Below are positions 7,106 through 15,821 of a stretch of DNA of 49,565 nt, piece by piece. The notes under the pieces are model-generated. The model worked only from the letters and a program-made list of their open reading frames with translations, was not told the origin of the DNA and ran no database searches. The position numbers were made by a program, and so were the translations under genes. Position 1 is the stretch's first letter. Every line of letters starts with the position of its first letter. Source of the stretch: Novosphingobium sp. GTDB taxonomy: Bacteria > Pseudomonadota > Alphaproteobacteria > Sphingomonadales > Sphingomonadaceae. The DNA lies in assembly GCA_030697365.1 (NCBI GenBank), contig JAUYQH010000174.1, positions 1-49,565 on the forward strand. Reading direction: 5' to 3'.

Positions 7106-8416
7106 TCATTCCATCAGTGCCAAAATATCGTCCACGCCACACGTTGCGAAACCCACCGCGCTGTCGGAAATGCCATAAGGGATGTGCAACTGCTCGCCCA
7201 CCAGCAGCGCGCCGCAAGTGTAGATCACGTTGGGGACATAGCCCGAACGGTCGGCATCGATCGCGGTCAGCACCGGGCGCGCGGAGCGGGCGATCACTTT
7301 GGACGGATCCTTGAGGTCGAGCAGTGCGCAGCCCAGCGCATACTTGCGCATCGCGCCCACGCCGTGGGTAAACAGCAGCCAGCCCTCGTCGGTCCGGATC
7401 GGGCTGCCGCAGTTGCCGATCTGGATGAATTCCCAGGGAAACTTGGGCTCCATCATCTTCTCGCCGTCCGAATCCCACGTCTCAAGCGTGTCCGAGCAGA
7501 TCAGATAGAGGTTCTTGCCGTCCTGCCGCCCGACCATTGCGTACTGACCATCGATCTTCTCGGGGAACAGCGCCATGCCCTTGTTGCGCGCGGCGCGGCC
7601 GTGGATCGGCTCAAGCTTGAAGCTGGCGAAGTCGCGCGTGCGGAGCAGTTCGGAACGAATCGAATGGCCGCTATAGGCGGTGTAGGTGCCGATCCATTCG
7701 TAGTCATGATCGCCATGATCGAACCGAACCAGACGCAAGTCTTCGAGTCCGTTCTTCTGCTGGTCGGTCACCGGGAAGATCACGGTGTTCGACAAGCTGC
7801 TCTCGGCATGGCGGTTGACCACGATCCCGTCGATCCCGTCGGTCAGCGAACCTTCGTCTTCGGCCACCGCGGTCGCGAACGGCCCTTGCGGCCACAGCGA
7901 GAAGCCGCCGTCGTCATGCGCGATGCCTTCGCGAAAGGCGATCGAGCTGATGTGGCCCTCGCCCACCGCGCGCAGACTCATGATGAAGCGGCAGGCCTCG
8001 TTGCCCATGCCCGACTGGTCGGGGTGCGGCACAATCGACGGGTTCATCAGCGCCGCAGCGGCATAAGTATACTCGTGGCAGAAGTACGCCCCGATCAGCC
8101 GCCTGCGATGCGTGGTATAGGCGCTGCCATCGAGTTCGAGTGAGGCTTCGACTTCGGCGTAGCGATCGTCGAACATGCGCTCCGTTTGCCAGTGGCGTCC
8201 GGAAAAGTCGTGGAGCACTTTGGCATACTCGGCCTCAACCTCGCTCTCTTCCAACCCGGCGATGTCGTCGACCAGCTTGCGCGCGCGCGATCCGTCCGCG
8301 GTGGTTGCCTGCCAGCCGAGGTGAAATGGGCGCAGCACGACCCGCGAGGGGTCGGCGTGCAGCCGCTCATCGAGGATATGCAGCGGCGTCTCCGAGGGCT
8401 CGTGCCGTGCGTCCAC
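7106..8416 (-). CDS. glycoside hydrolase family 130 protein (mannoside phosphorylase/mannosidase type)
   Basis: A five-bladed-propeller GH130 enzyme. The family cleaves or phosphorolyses beta-mannosides, giving mannose-1-phosphate in phosphorylases. The central region shows family-like blocks such as GLEDLRLVRF, GTYTAYSGH, KGMALFPEKIDG and GNCGSPIRTDEGWLLFTHGV, and the C-terminus the VPNVIYTCGALL strand. Whether it is a phosphorylase or hydrolase cannot be told without aligning the phosphate-binding residues. The GTG at 8416 is preferred because GGGGGAT lies a few bases before it; it overlaps the upstream glycosyltransferase by 50 bases. ATGs at 8440 and 8470 are in frame and would lengthen the overlap. 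About 436 residues from this start. Confidence 0.85.
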   Translation of the reverse strand: MDARHEPSETPLHILDERLHADPSRVVLRPFHLGWQATTADGSRARKLVDDIAGLEESEVEAEYAKVLHDFSGRHWQTERMFDDRYAEVEASLELDGSAYTTHRRRLIGAYFCHEYTYAAAALMNPSIVPHPDQSGMGNEACRFIMSLRAVGEGHISSIAFREGIAHDDGGFSLWPQGPFATAVAEDEGSLTDGIDGIVVNRHAESSLSNTVIFPVTDQQKNGLEDLRLVRFDHGDHDYEWIGTYTAYSGHSIRSELLRTRDFASFKLEPIHGRAARNKGMALFPEKIDGQYAMVGRQDGKNLYLICSDTLETWDSDGEKMMEPKFPWEFIQIGNCGSPIRTDEGWLLFTHGVGAMRKYALGCALLDLKDPSKVIARSARPVLTAIDADRSGYVPNVIYTCGALLVGEQLHIPYGISDSAVGFATCGVDDILALME

Positions 8417-10712
8417 TTCGATCCCCCGGTTCGGTCCCATCGACCGCGCGGCCGAGGGCGGCCATCGCATGGCTCGAAAGCTGGAATGCCAGAATGGATT
8501 CAGCTCCGCAATTCTCGTTCGCGCCGCGCGGGGTCACCCCGTCACGGCAACGCCCGCTGGCGATGTCGGCCAACGCCACTCCTCGATCGTTCCCGCCGAA
8601 GAACCAGCGATAGGCGGTGTTGGCGTGCTCGAGCCAGCACGGCTCGCCAGTGGCGGCAAAAGCACAGGCCGCGGCGTCGATTGCCGCCCACGCTTCGAGT
8701 GGTTGCTGGTCGAACGGCAGCATCGCGAACTCGCGACCGAAGCCTTCGCTGCCGATCGGGCGAAAATGGCCCGATGCCGCGCGTTGCTGTTCGGCGATCC
8801 AGGCGAGGCTGTCGAGCGCCGCCTCGCGCCACGCGGGCCGGTCGAGGATCAGCGAAGCCTCGAGCAGGGCTTGCGGCAGGCGCGCGTTGTCGTATCCGAG
8901 CACGGTTTCGAACCACGCCCAATCGGGGCGGCGGACCGAATCGAGCAGGCGGTAGAGGAAAGCTCCGCCGCGCTCGATCAACGCGAGCGCCGCGACGTGA
9001 TCGTGCCCGGCGCGCAGCACGGCCCCGGCACCCAGCATCGCAAAGGCCACCGCGCGCGGCGATTCAATCGTTTCCATCGCCTTCATCGCGTGATCGAACA
9101 GGTTCCGCCCCCACGCGCGGAAACCCGGGTCGAACCCGTTGGCCACGACTTCGCCCAGAACCCACGCGGTGCGCCCGTTGCTGTCTTCCGACCCGACATC
9201 CTCGCACCATGATCGATCGAAGGCCATGAAGTTGCGGAAGGCTTGCGTATCATCGTTCCAGGCGTGCTGGACGAAGGCGGCATAAGTCGAGGCAAGCTGC
9301 TGGCGCTCGACGAGCGGGAGCGAACTCGCGCGCAGCATGAGAAGCAGCGCGCGGACGTTATCATCGATGCAATAGCCGTGACGCCTGTCGGGGATGATCC
9401 CGATTCCGTGCTGGAGCATCCCGGTGCCGTCGCTCATCGCCCGGATCGCGGCTAGCGAAGGCGTGGTATCGCGCGCCGGAACCGGGCGGGCGGCGGGGGC
9501 TACCGCATTCGACACCAGCTTGGCTGAAGCCGCAGCAAAACATGCCCAGATGGTCGAGCGGCCGCGCTCCCAGGCTGTGCGCTGAGTCGCTGCCAGTGCG
9601 CCTGGGTGGTCGAGCAGTGAAAGTACCGCCTCGGACAGCGCATCGGCCGATCCGGGCTCAACCAGAACGCCGACTCCATCGGTCAAGAGCTCGCGGGCGT
9701 GGACATAGGGGGTTGAGACCACCGCCTTGCCCAGCGCGACCGCATAGCTCAGCGTGCCCGAAGTGGACTGCTCGAGATTGGGGTAGGGGGTTACATAGAT
9801 GTCGCAGGCCTCGAGCTGGTCGAGCAGTTCCTCGCTGTCGAGAAAGCGGTTGTCGAACACGACGTTGGCCTCGACCCCCAGCTCGACAGCCAGTGCAGTA
9901 AGCCGCTCGCGATAGCTTTCGCCGTGCGCGGCGACGAGGTTGGGGTGGGTCGCCCCGACGATGCGGTAGATGACCTGAGGGTGGCGGGCGACGATACCCG
10001 GCAGCGCGGCAATCATCGTCTCGATGCCCTTGCCCGGGCCGAGCAGCCCGAAGGTCATCAGCACGGGGCGGCCGGCCAGCCCGAGCTTGGCCTTGAATTG
10101 CTCCTGGCGGCCGAACGGACGATTGGGTGCCCCGTGCTCGATCACCGTGACCCGCGCGGGATCCGCATCGTATCGATCGACCAGAAGCGCGCGCGAGTGC
10201 CGCGACATGACCATGAGTTGTGAGGAGAGGGCGATCAGCTTTTCGATGATCGCGCGCTGCTTGTTTGAAGGCTCGCTCAGCACGGTGTGGAGCGTGACGA
10301 TCAGCGGCGTGGCGACCCGCTCTGCCAACTCGAACACCATCTCGCCGCACTCGCCGCCGAAGATCCCGAACTCATGCTGAAGCCAGACGGCGTCGTACCC
10401 GCCGCGATTAATCTCCTGCGCTGCGGCATGGAAGTCCGCGACGCAGTCGCTGACGATGCGGCCGCGGACGCGCTCGTCCGCTGCCGGTCCGCCCTCATCT
10501 TCGAGCGCCCAGACATCGGTCGCGATCCGCGGCTGGTGCGCGGCTAGTTGTTCGTAGATATCGGTCGTGAAAGTGGCGATGCCGCACTTGCGCGGGGCGA
10601 ATCCACCGATCAGCGCGAGCCGAAGCGGCGCGGTGCCGCGCTCCGAGAAATTGAGAATTTCGGCGGAGGCCGGTCCACTCTGGCTTCGGTCGATCGGCTG
10701 GTGAAACGTCAT
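8367..10712 (-). CDS. two-domain GT4 glycosyltransferase
   Basis: A 781-residue protein. Residues about 30-400 form a GT-B fold: GGFAPRKCGIATFT near the start, VWLQHEFGIFGG, the nucleotide-binding TFGLLGPGKGIETMIAALP and the C-terminal EQSTSGTLSYAVALGKAVV motif typical of GT4. Residues about 400-780 are a helical domain with repeated Trp-rich segments (DDNVRALLLML, GRTAWVLGEV, ARLPQALLEASL), like an alpha/alpha toroid. A GDP-mannose donor is an inference from the manC/manA neighbourhood. The ATG at 10712 gives a natural start; an upstream in-frame start at 10754 adds 14 unlikely residues. First gene of the mannose module, with GH130 overlapping its end. Confidence 0.85.
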   Translation of the reverse strand: MTFHQPIDRSQSGPASAEILNFSERGTAPLRLALIGGFAPRKCGIATFTTDIYEQLAAHQPRIATDVWALEDEGGPAADERVRGRIVSDCVADFHAAAQEINRGGYDAVWLQHEFGIFGGECGEMVFELAERVATPLIVTLHTVLSEPSNKQRAIIEKLIALSSQLMVMSRHSRALLVDRYDADPARVTVIEHGAPNRPFGRQEQFKAKLGLAGRPVLMTFGLLGPGKGIETMIAALPGIVARHPQVIYRIVGATHPNLVAAHGESYRERLTALAVELGVEANVVFDNRFLDSEELLDQLEACDIYVTPYPNLEQSTSGTLSYAVALGKAVVSTPYVHARELLTDGVGVLVEPGSADALSEAVLSLLDHPGALAATQRTAWERGRSTIWACFAAASAKLVSNAVAPAARPVPARDTTPSLAAIRAMSDGTGMLQHGIGIIPDRRHGYCIDDNVRALLLMLRASSLPLVERQQLASTYAAFVQHAWNDDTQAFRNFMAFDRSWCEDVGSEDSNGRTAWVLGEVVANGFDPGFRAWGRNLFDHAMKAMETIESPRAVAFAMLGAGAVLRAGHDHVAALALIERGGAFLYRLLDSVRRPDWAWFETVLGYDNARLPQALLEASLILDRPAWREAALDSLAWIAEQQRAASGHFRPIGSEGFGREFAMLPFDQQPLEAWAAIDAAACAFAATGEPCWLEHANTAYRWFFGGNDRGVALADIASGRCRDGVTPRGANENCGAESILAFQLSSHAMAALGRAVDGTEPGDRSGRTARALGDAAAYPR

Positions 10713-10781
10713 TTCTCTACTATCCCGGCAATACGGTCCCGCTGTCTCCCACATGAACGCGGCTGGCGCGATTCGGTTTCA

Positions 10782-10792
10782 TTGCAGTGCAA
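10782..10792. repeat. inverted repeat upstream of the glycosyltransferase
   Basis: TTGCA-G-TGCAA, a perfect five-base inverted repeat, lies 70 bases before the glycosyltransferase ATG in an A/T-richer intergenic stretch (10713-10910). This 198-base gap carries the 5' region of the glycosyltransferase and the 3' end of the TonB-like gene; I recognise no convincing minus-35/minus-10 pair. The repeat could be an operator, but with 11 bases chance occurrence is possible. Confidence 0.35.
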
Positions 10793-10910
10793 CATATTGG
10801 CGCTACCACGTTCACCGTTCGGCGCATATTTTATTCGACTAAGCGCATGAACACAGATGTTTTTGCTCAATCATGCTGCAAGTGCGAAATAATCTGAGCA
10901 AGTGCCGCAA

Positions 10911-11618
10911 TCAGGCGGGTCTCCACCACCATTGCTTCCACCCGGTCTCGTCGGCGACGGGCTTGCCCGCGTTATCCTCGGCTGGACGATAGCGAAATCG
11001 TTTTTCGATCAACCGGCATGTAATCGCGTCCGCCTCTGTGCTTCCGCTCGACTGGACCACCCGGCAATTTCTTGCGCGCCCATCGGTTCCCACCGAATAC
11101 CGCACGACGATGAAGCGCCCGTCGCGCTCGCCAGCCCCCGAGCGCGGGAAATCCCTGGTCTTGAGTTCGCCTGAAATTTTTTCGGCACGGCGGGCCAGCC
11201 CTCCGCCGGTGCCGGTACCACGACCGCCGCTGCCCGTCCCGACGCCCTGGCCCGCATTCCCGCTGCCCGTACCCGCCACGCTTGCTCCCGATTTGCTGGC
11301 GTCGCCCTTCGATATGGCGACCGGTGTGGGTTTGGGCATGACGACAACTTTGGGTTTAGGCACCGGCCTGGGCGTGGCTTTGGGCGCCGGGGGTGCTGCT
11401 GCGCCTTGCGGGTCAGGCGCGCTTGGAGTGGGTGATGGCGGCGGCGGTGGCGGAGGGGCGGGGATATTGAATGCCGCGATCGACTTCACCGTCTGGACCA
11501 CCACCTCGGTGCCGAACGCGCTGATCAGCCCCGCGATCACGGCAATGTGGAGCAAGGCAACCCCCGCCAGGGTCACCGCCCGGGTTTTGCCGTCCACTCC
11601 GATCCGGGCCTCGGTCAT
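10911..11618 (-). CDS. TonB-family energy transducer protein
   Basis: A 235-residue TonB-like protein. A single N-terminal membrane helix lies at about residues 14-36, followed by a periplasmic Pro-rich spacer (PAPPPPPPP, then PKPKVVVMPKPTP), a Gly/Ser/Thr-rich linker and a C-terminal TonB domain with RFIVVRYSVGTDGRARNCRVVQSSG and FRYRPA, the usual beta-alpha-beta pattern. It transmits proton-motive force through ExbB/ExbD to outer-membrane receptors; exbB/exbD are not in the window. It could serve the receptor at 16.9 kb but there is no operon link. It is divergent from the response regulator, with 193 bases between them. Confidence 0.88.
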   Translation of the reverse strand: MTEARIGVDGKTRAVTLAGVALLHIAVIAGLISAFGTEVVVQTVKSIAAFNIPAPPPPPPPSPTPSAPDPQGAAAPPAPKATPRPVPKPKVVVMPKPTPVAISKGDASKSGASVAGTGSGNAGQGVGTGSGGRGTGTGGGLARRAEKISGELKTRDFPRSGAGERDGRFIVVRYSVGTDGRARNCRVVQSSGSTEADAITCRLIEKRFRYRPAEDNAGKPVADETGWKQWWWRPA

Positions 11619-11777
11619 CGCATCCTATGCCGATTATTATGCCTGTCCGGCGCCCAATGCGCGGCAAACCGGGCTGGTTCCTTGGCGATCTGCACGATAG
11701 TCATGGTTCTGTCAGCAAGTCTGATGTAACGTGATGACTGGATGCTCCTGAAAGAATGGGGAGAGCGGGGTCTATCC

Positions 11778-11795
11778 GGCCGGACGGGGCCGGCC
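11778..11795 (+). promoter_or_regulatory. GC hairpin in the leader of the response regulator
   Basis: GGCCGG (11778-11783) and CCGGCC (11790-11795) form a six-base-pair stem with loop ACGGGG, ending 16 bases before the ATG of the receiver gene and just before its GGAAA ribosome-binding stretch. There is no T-run, so this is not an intrinsic terminator. It may influence translation, or be a chance GC palindrome. Confidence 0.35.
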
Positions 11796-11811
11796 ACGGG
11801 ATTGGAAAGCA

Positions 11812-12162
11812 ATGAAAGTACTGGTCTTGGAAGACGAGCCGTTGCTTGCAATGCTCGCCGAGGAATGCCTGGCCGAACTTGGCCATGAAGTCGCTGGTTC
11901 CGTGGCCAATGTCGATCAGGCGCTGGCTACGATCGAAACCGCCGAGCTCGATTTTGCACTGCTCGATTTCACCCTCGCCGACGATGCGACTTCAGTACCC
12001 GTGGCGTTGCGCTTGCGCGCCGGCGGGATTCCCTTCGCCTACCTGACCGGACATCGCACTCTGCCGTTGGGAGGAGAAGTTCCGGTGGCTCCGATCCTGA
12101 CCAAACCATTCACCGTCGATCAGCTCGACGGCGTTCTGCGCGCGTCCCGGCTCGCAGCCTGA
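11812..12162 (+). CDS. single-domain response regulator (receiver only)
   Basis: A 116-residue CheY-like receiver with no output domain. The acidic pocket is Glu7/Asp8/Glu9 at the end of strand 1, the phospho-acceptor Asp52 is in LLDFTL, Thr79 in YLTG is the switch residue and Lys98 in TKPF completes the set, so phosphorylation should work. In alphaproteobacteria such stand-alone receivers often act in phosphorelays with HWE or HisKA kinases; no kinase is encoded nearby. It is divergent from the TonB-like gene, and 44 bases separate it from kynB, so co-transcription with the kyn genes cannot be excluded. Confidence 0.9.
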   Translation: MKVLVLEDEPLLAMLAEECLAELGHEVAGSVANVDQALATIETAELDFALLDFTLADDATSVPVALRLRAGGIPFAYLTGHRTLPLGGEVPVAPILTKPFTVDQLDGVLRASRLAA

Positions 12163-12206
12163 GCCAACAGGTTCACCTGAAACCGCTTTCGCGCTAGGCC
12201 CGGGCG

Positions 12207-12836
12207 ATGATCGCGCTCATCGACATCAGCCAGGTGCTGAACCCGGCAATCCCCGGCTGGCCTGGCGAGCCGGGGTTCGTCCTGGAAAAGTGTGCGCAGA
12301 TTTCGCCGGAATGCCCGGTAAACACCGCGGCGCTGTCGCTCTCCACCCACGCCGGGACCCACGCCGACGCTCCTCTACATTACGACGCCACGGGGGCGGA
12401 CAGCGCCCAGACCGCGCTCGAGGCCTATGTCGGACGCTGCGTGGTGCTCGACGTGCGCGACTGCGGCGCGATGGTGGAACCGGGCGATGTCGCATGGAAC
12501 GCGCTTGGTGACGCCCGCCGCGTGCTGTTCCGAACTTATGAGCAGTTCCCGCATGGGGCGTGGGACAGCGATTTCACGGCGATCGCGGCGGAAGTGATCG
12601 AGCGGCTCGGCGCATTGGGCGTCGTGCTGGTCGGTACCGATGCGGCCTCGCTCGATCCGCAGCAGTCCAAGACAATGGATGCGCACCACGCGGTGCGACG
12701 GCGGGGCATGCGGATCCTCGAAGGTCTGGTGCTCGACGACGTGGCGCCGGGCGAGTACGAATTGATCGCGCTGCCGCTGAGGATTGCAGGGGCCGACGCC
12801 AGCCCCGTCCGCGCGGTGCTGCGGACGCTCGAATGA
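12207..12836 (+). CDS. kynB: kynurenine formamidase (arylformamidase)
   Basis: Hydrolyses N-formyl-L-kynurenine to L-kynurenine and formate, the second step of tryptophan degradation. The 209-residue metal-dependent cyclase-fold protein has the signature His48-Ala-Gly-Thr-His52-Ala-Asp54-Ala-Pro-Leu-His58, which provides the two-metal site, plus GTDAASLDP and HHAVRRRGMRILEGL. Length matches bacterial KynB. Its stop overlaps the kynU ATG (ATGA), a pairing that confirms both functions. The first enzyme, tryptophan 2,3-dioxygenase (kynA), is absent from the window. Confidence 0.93.
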   Translation: MIALIDISQVLNPAIPGWPGEPGFVLEKCAQISPECPVNTAALSLSTHAGTHADAPLHYDATGADSAQTALEAYVGRCVVLDVRDCGAMVEPGDVAWNALGDARRVLFRTYEQFPHGAWDSDFTAIAAEVIERLGALGVVLVGTDAASLDPQQSKTMDAHHAVRRRGMRILEGLVLDDVAPGEYELIALPLRIAGADASPVRAVLRTLE

Positions 12837-14059
12837 GCGACGCCGAGGCACTCGACGCCGCCGATCCGCTAGCGCATTTTCGTGAGCGTTTCGCCCTGCC
12901 CGAAGGGGTCATCTACCTGGATGGCAATTCGCTCGGCGCTTTGCCCAAGGCGAGCGTCGCGCGCCTTGCCGAGACCGTGTCCGACGAGTGGGGAAGGGGC
13001 CTGATCACCAGCTGGAACGCCGCCCGGTGGGTCGAGGCGCCGCAGCGCATCGGCGACAAGATCGCGCGGCTGATCGGCGCGGGGGCGGGCGAGGTGATCG
13101 CCTGCGATTCGACCTCGGTGAACCTGTTCAAGCTGCTCACCGCGGCGCTCTCGCTTAACCCGGGGCGCGGCACGATCCTGTCCGAACGCGGCAATTTCCC
13201 CACCGACGTGTACATGATGCAGGGGATCGAGACTCTCACGCGCGGCGCGGTACGGGCGAAGCTGGTCGAACCGGAGAATATCGAGGCGGCGCTCGACGAC
13301 GATGTCGCGGTGCTGCTGCTCACCCAGGTCCACTACAAGACGGGGCGGATGCACGATGTCGCCGCGATCACTGCGCGCGCCCATGCTGGCGGCGCACTGG
13401 TGATCTGGGACCTCAGCCATAGCGCCGGGGCGGTGCCGGTCGATCTGGCGGCGGCCAAGGCCGATTTCGCAGTCGGCTGCGGCTACAAGTACCTCAACGG
13501 CGGTCCCGGAGCGCCGGCTTGGCTTTACGTGGCCAAACGCCATCAGGACCGCGTCCGGCCCGCGCTGTCAGGCTGGTTCGGCCACGCCCGGCCGTTCGAC
13601 TTCACCGACGAGTACGAGCCCGCCGCCGGGATCGCGCGGTTCCTGTGCGGGACCCCGCCGGTGCTCGGGCTAACCGCGCTCGAGTGCGGAGTGGACATGA
13701 TGATCGAAGCTGACATGGCCGCCTTGCGCGCCAAGTCGCTCGCGCTGGGCGAATTGTTCGCCACGCGGATGGCGCCGCTTTGCGAGCAGTACGGCTTTGC
13801 CCTCGCCAGCCCGGCCGACCCTGCGGTGCGTGGCAGCCAGATTTCCTACACTCACCGCGATGCCTACGCGATCATGCAGGCGCTGATCGCGCGCGGGGTG
13901 ATCGGCGATTTCCGCGCCCCCGACATTCTGCGCTTCGGGCTGACGCCGCTCTACTTACGCTTTGCCGACGTCGATCGAGCGGTGACGATCCTTGCGGAAA
14001 TGATGGCGTCGCGCGACTGGGATCGCCCCGAGCACCGCATCCGCGCCGCGGTAACCTAA
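12833..14059 (+). CDS. kynU: kynureninase
   Basis: PLP-dependent cleavage of L-kynurenine to anthranilate and L-alanine in the cytoplasm. The 408-residue protein carries YLDGNSLG at 28-35, the cofactor-binding Asp193 in IWDLSHSAG, and the Schiff-base Lys219 in GCGYKYLNGGPG. The substrate-pocket region HARPFDFTDEY and the C-terminal DILRFGLTPLYLRF are as in the family. The ATG at 12833 overlaps the kynB stop. The anthranilate product could go to catechol or a CoA thioester, but no anthranilate dioxygenase or anthranilate-CoA ligase is recognised next to it. Confidence 0.95.
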   Translation: MSDAEALDAADPLAHFRERFALPEGVIYLDGNSLGALPKASVARLAETVSDEWGRGLITSWNAARWVEAPQRIGDKIARLIGAGAGEVIACDSTSVNLFKLLTAALSLNPGRGTILSERGNFPTDVYMMQGIETLTRGAVRAKLVEPENIEAALDDDVAVLLLTQVHYKTGRMHDVAAITARAHAGGALVIWDLSHSAGAVPVDLAAAKADFAVGCGYKYLNGGPGAPAWLYVAKRHQDRVRPALSGWFGHARPFDFTDEYEPAAGIARFLCGTPPVLGLTALECGVDMMIEADMAALRAKSLALGELFATRMAPLCEQYGFALASPADPAVRGSQISYTHRDAYAIMQALIARGVIGDFRAPDILRFGLTPLYLRFADVDRAVTILAEMMASRDWDRPEHRIRAAVT

Positions 14060-14147
14060 TCCGTGTCACGCCACGGCGATATGATCGCGCCGGGGTTGTC
14101 GCCAGCCCGCCTCGCGGCTCTATTCGCGGCTCGCAAGCGGGGTGACG

Positions 14148-15821
14148 ATGAGCGGCTTCGACGAAACGTTCGATTGGGTGGTAGTCGGCAGCGGCGCAGG
14201 CTCGATGGTGTCGGCGCTGGTCATGCGCGAGGCCGGGCACGCAGTGGCGATTCTCGAGAAGACTCCCTACGTCGGCGGCACCACCGCCAAGTCGGGCGGG
14301 GTGATGTGGATCCCCAACAACCGCTTCATCCGCGCCGATGAGCCCGACGAAAGCGCCGAGAAGGCGATCAGCTATCTCGATGCGGTGTGCGAGGATCTGC
14401 CCGGATCGAACCACGAAAAGCGCCTCGCCTACGTCAGCCAAGCGCCCAGGATGCTCGATTTTCTCATCGGCCAGGGGGTCGAACTCGAGCGCGGCTCGAA
14501 CTATTGGCCCGATTATTACGACGATGCGCCGGGCGGCTGCTCGACCAGCCGCAGCGTTACCGCCAGATACTTCAACCTCAAGGAACTCGGTCCCTGGGAA
14601 AAGAAGCTGCGCCCCGGCTTCCTGCCGTTCCCGACCAAGCTCGACGACGGGATGAAGACCGCCTTTCGCGCCAAGAGCAAGGCATACGCGAAGATCTATC
14701 GCCGCTCGGTGCTGCGCACGATCCTTGGCAAGCTGACCTTCAAGAACTGGGCCGCCGCAGGCGCGGCGCTGCAGGGGCGCATGCTCAAGGCCAGCCTTGC
14801 CGCCGGAGTCGATGTCCGAACCGACACCCCGGTGAGGCAGCTGATCGTCGAGCAGGGCAAAGTCACCGGGGTGATCGCCGAGGCGAACGGGCAAGCGCGC
14901 CGGATCGGTGCGCGGTTGGGCGTGCTGGTCAACGCCGGGGGCTTCGCGCAAAACCAGGCGCTGCGCGACAAATACATGCCCGGGACCCGCGCCGGATGGT
15001 CGCAGACTCCCGAAGGCGATACCGGCGAGATGCACGTCGAGCTCGAGCGGGTCGGCGGGGTGCTCGCCCAGATGGACCAGATGGTCGGCTATCAGATGAC
15101 TCGCGCGCCGGGCTGGGAGGCGATGTACGTCAAGCCGCCGGCGCAGAGCCTCACGGGCAAGCCGGGCGCGATCCTCGTCGATCAGTCGGGGGTGCGCTAT
15201 CTCAACGAGGGCGGGTCCTACGAGCTCTACTGCCAGTCGATGATCGAGCGGAACCGGACCGTCCCCGCAATTCCGAGCTGGGCGCTGTTCGACCAGCGCT
15301 ATGTCGAGGACTATCAGGTCGCTTACCAGAACCTGAAGCCGGCAACGATCACGAGATGGCAGGAGGCGGGCTATCTCAAGTCAGCCCCGACCATCGAAGG
15401 GCTGGCCGACCAGATCGGCGTCGATCCCGCCACCTTGCGCGCCACCGTCGATCGCTGGAACACCATGGTCGACAAGGGGGTCGACGAGGATTTCGGACGC
15501 GGCAAGCGTGAATACGACAAGTGGCTGGGCGATCCGTTCCTCGGCGGCAATCCGGCGCTGGGCAAGCTGGCCAAGGGGCCGTTCCATGCGGTCGATGTCG
15601 TACCCGGCGACGTTTCGACATACGGCGGGGTGATCGTCGATGCCGAGGCGCGGGTGCTGACCGCCGACGGCGCGCCGATTGCGGGGCTCTACGCCTGCGG
15701 GGTGACCACCGCATCGGTCATGGGCGGGGTCTATCCGGGCGCGGGGGCAAGCATCGGGCCTTCGATGACCTTCGGCTACATCGCCGCCAGGCACGCCGCC
15801 GGGCTGGGCAATCAGCCATGA
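14148..15821 (+). CDS. KstD-like FAD-dependent oxidoreductase
   Basis: A 557-residue flavoprotein of the FAD-binding-2 family closest in layout to 3-ketosteroid delta-1-dehydrogenases. The Rossmann motif GSGAGS is at residues 14-19 and the FAD motif GGTTAKSGG follows near 44. The C-terminal VMGGVYPGAGASIGP block places Tyr529 and Gly533 at the positions corresponding to KstD Tyr487 and Gly491, which hold and polarise the substrate 3-keto group. This supports dehydrogenation of a cyclic ketone, although relatives act on other ring ketones. ATG at 14148 is preferred over an in-frame GTG at 14142. It lies 88 bases after kynU and is coupled by ATGA to the following dioxygenase. Confidence 0.82.
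   Translation: MSGFDETFDWVVVGSGAGSMVSALVMREAGHAVAILEKTPYVGGTTAKSGGVMWIPNNRFIRADEPDESAEKAISYLDAVCEDLPGSNHEKRLAYVSQAPRMLDFLIGQGVELERGSNYWPDYYDDAPGGCSTSRSVTARYFNLKELGPWEKKLRPGFLPFPTKLDDGMKTAFRAKSKAYAKIYRRSVLRTILGKLTFKNWAAAGAALQGRMLKASLAAGVDVRTDTPVRQLIVEQGKVTGVIAEANGQARRIGARLGVLVNAGGFAQNQALRDKYMPGTRAGWSQTPEGDTGEMHVELERVGGVLAQMDQMVGYQMTRAPGWEAMYVKPPAQSLTGKPGAILVDQSGVRYLNEGGSYELYCQSMIERNRTVPAIPSWALFDQRYVEDYQVAYQNLKPATITRWQEAGYLKSAPTIEGLADQIGVDPATLRATVDRWNTMVDKGVDEDFGRGKREYDKWLGDPFLGGNPALGKLAKGPFHAVDVVPGDVSTYGGVIVDAEARVLTADGAPIAGLYACGVTTASVMGGVYPGAGASIGPSMTFGYIAARHAAGLGNQP

Noticed and set aside
6029..8143. A 704-codon open frame on the plus strand opposite manC and GH130
   Set aside because: It is antisense to two genes with strong motifs. 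Its composition (Arg, His, Gln, Ala-rich) is typical of shadow frames in GC-rich DNA and shows no domain.
8367..8416. A frameshift between the glycosyltransferase and GH130 genes
   Set aside because: The 50-base overlap could suggest one, but both proteins have complete expected domains and a good GTG start with GGGGGAT exists for GH130.
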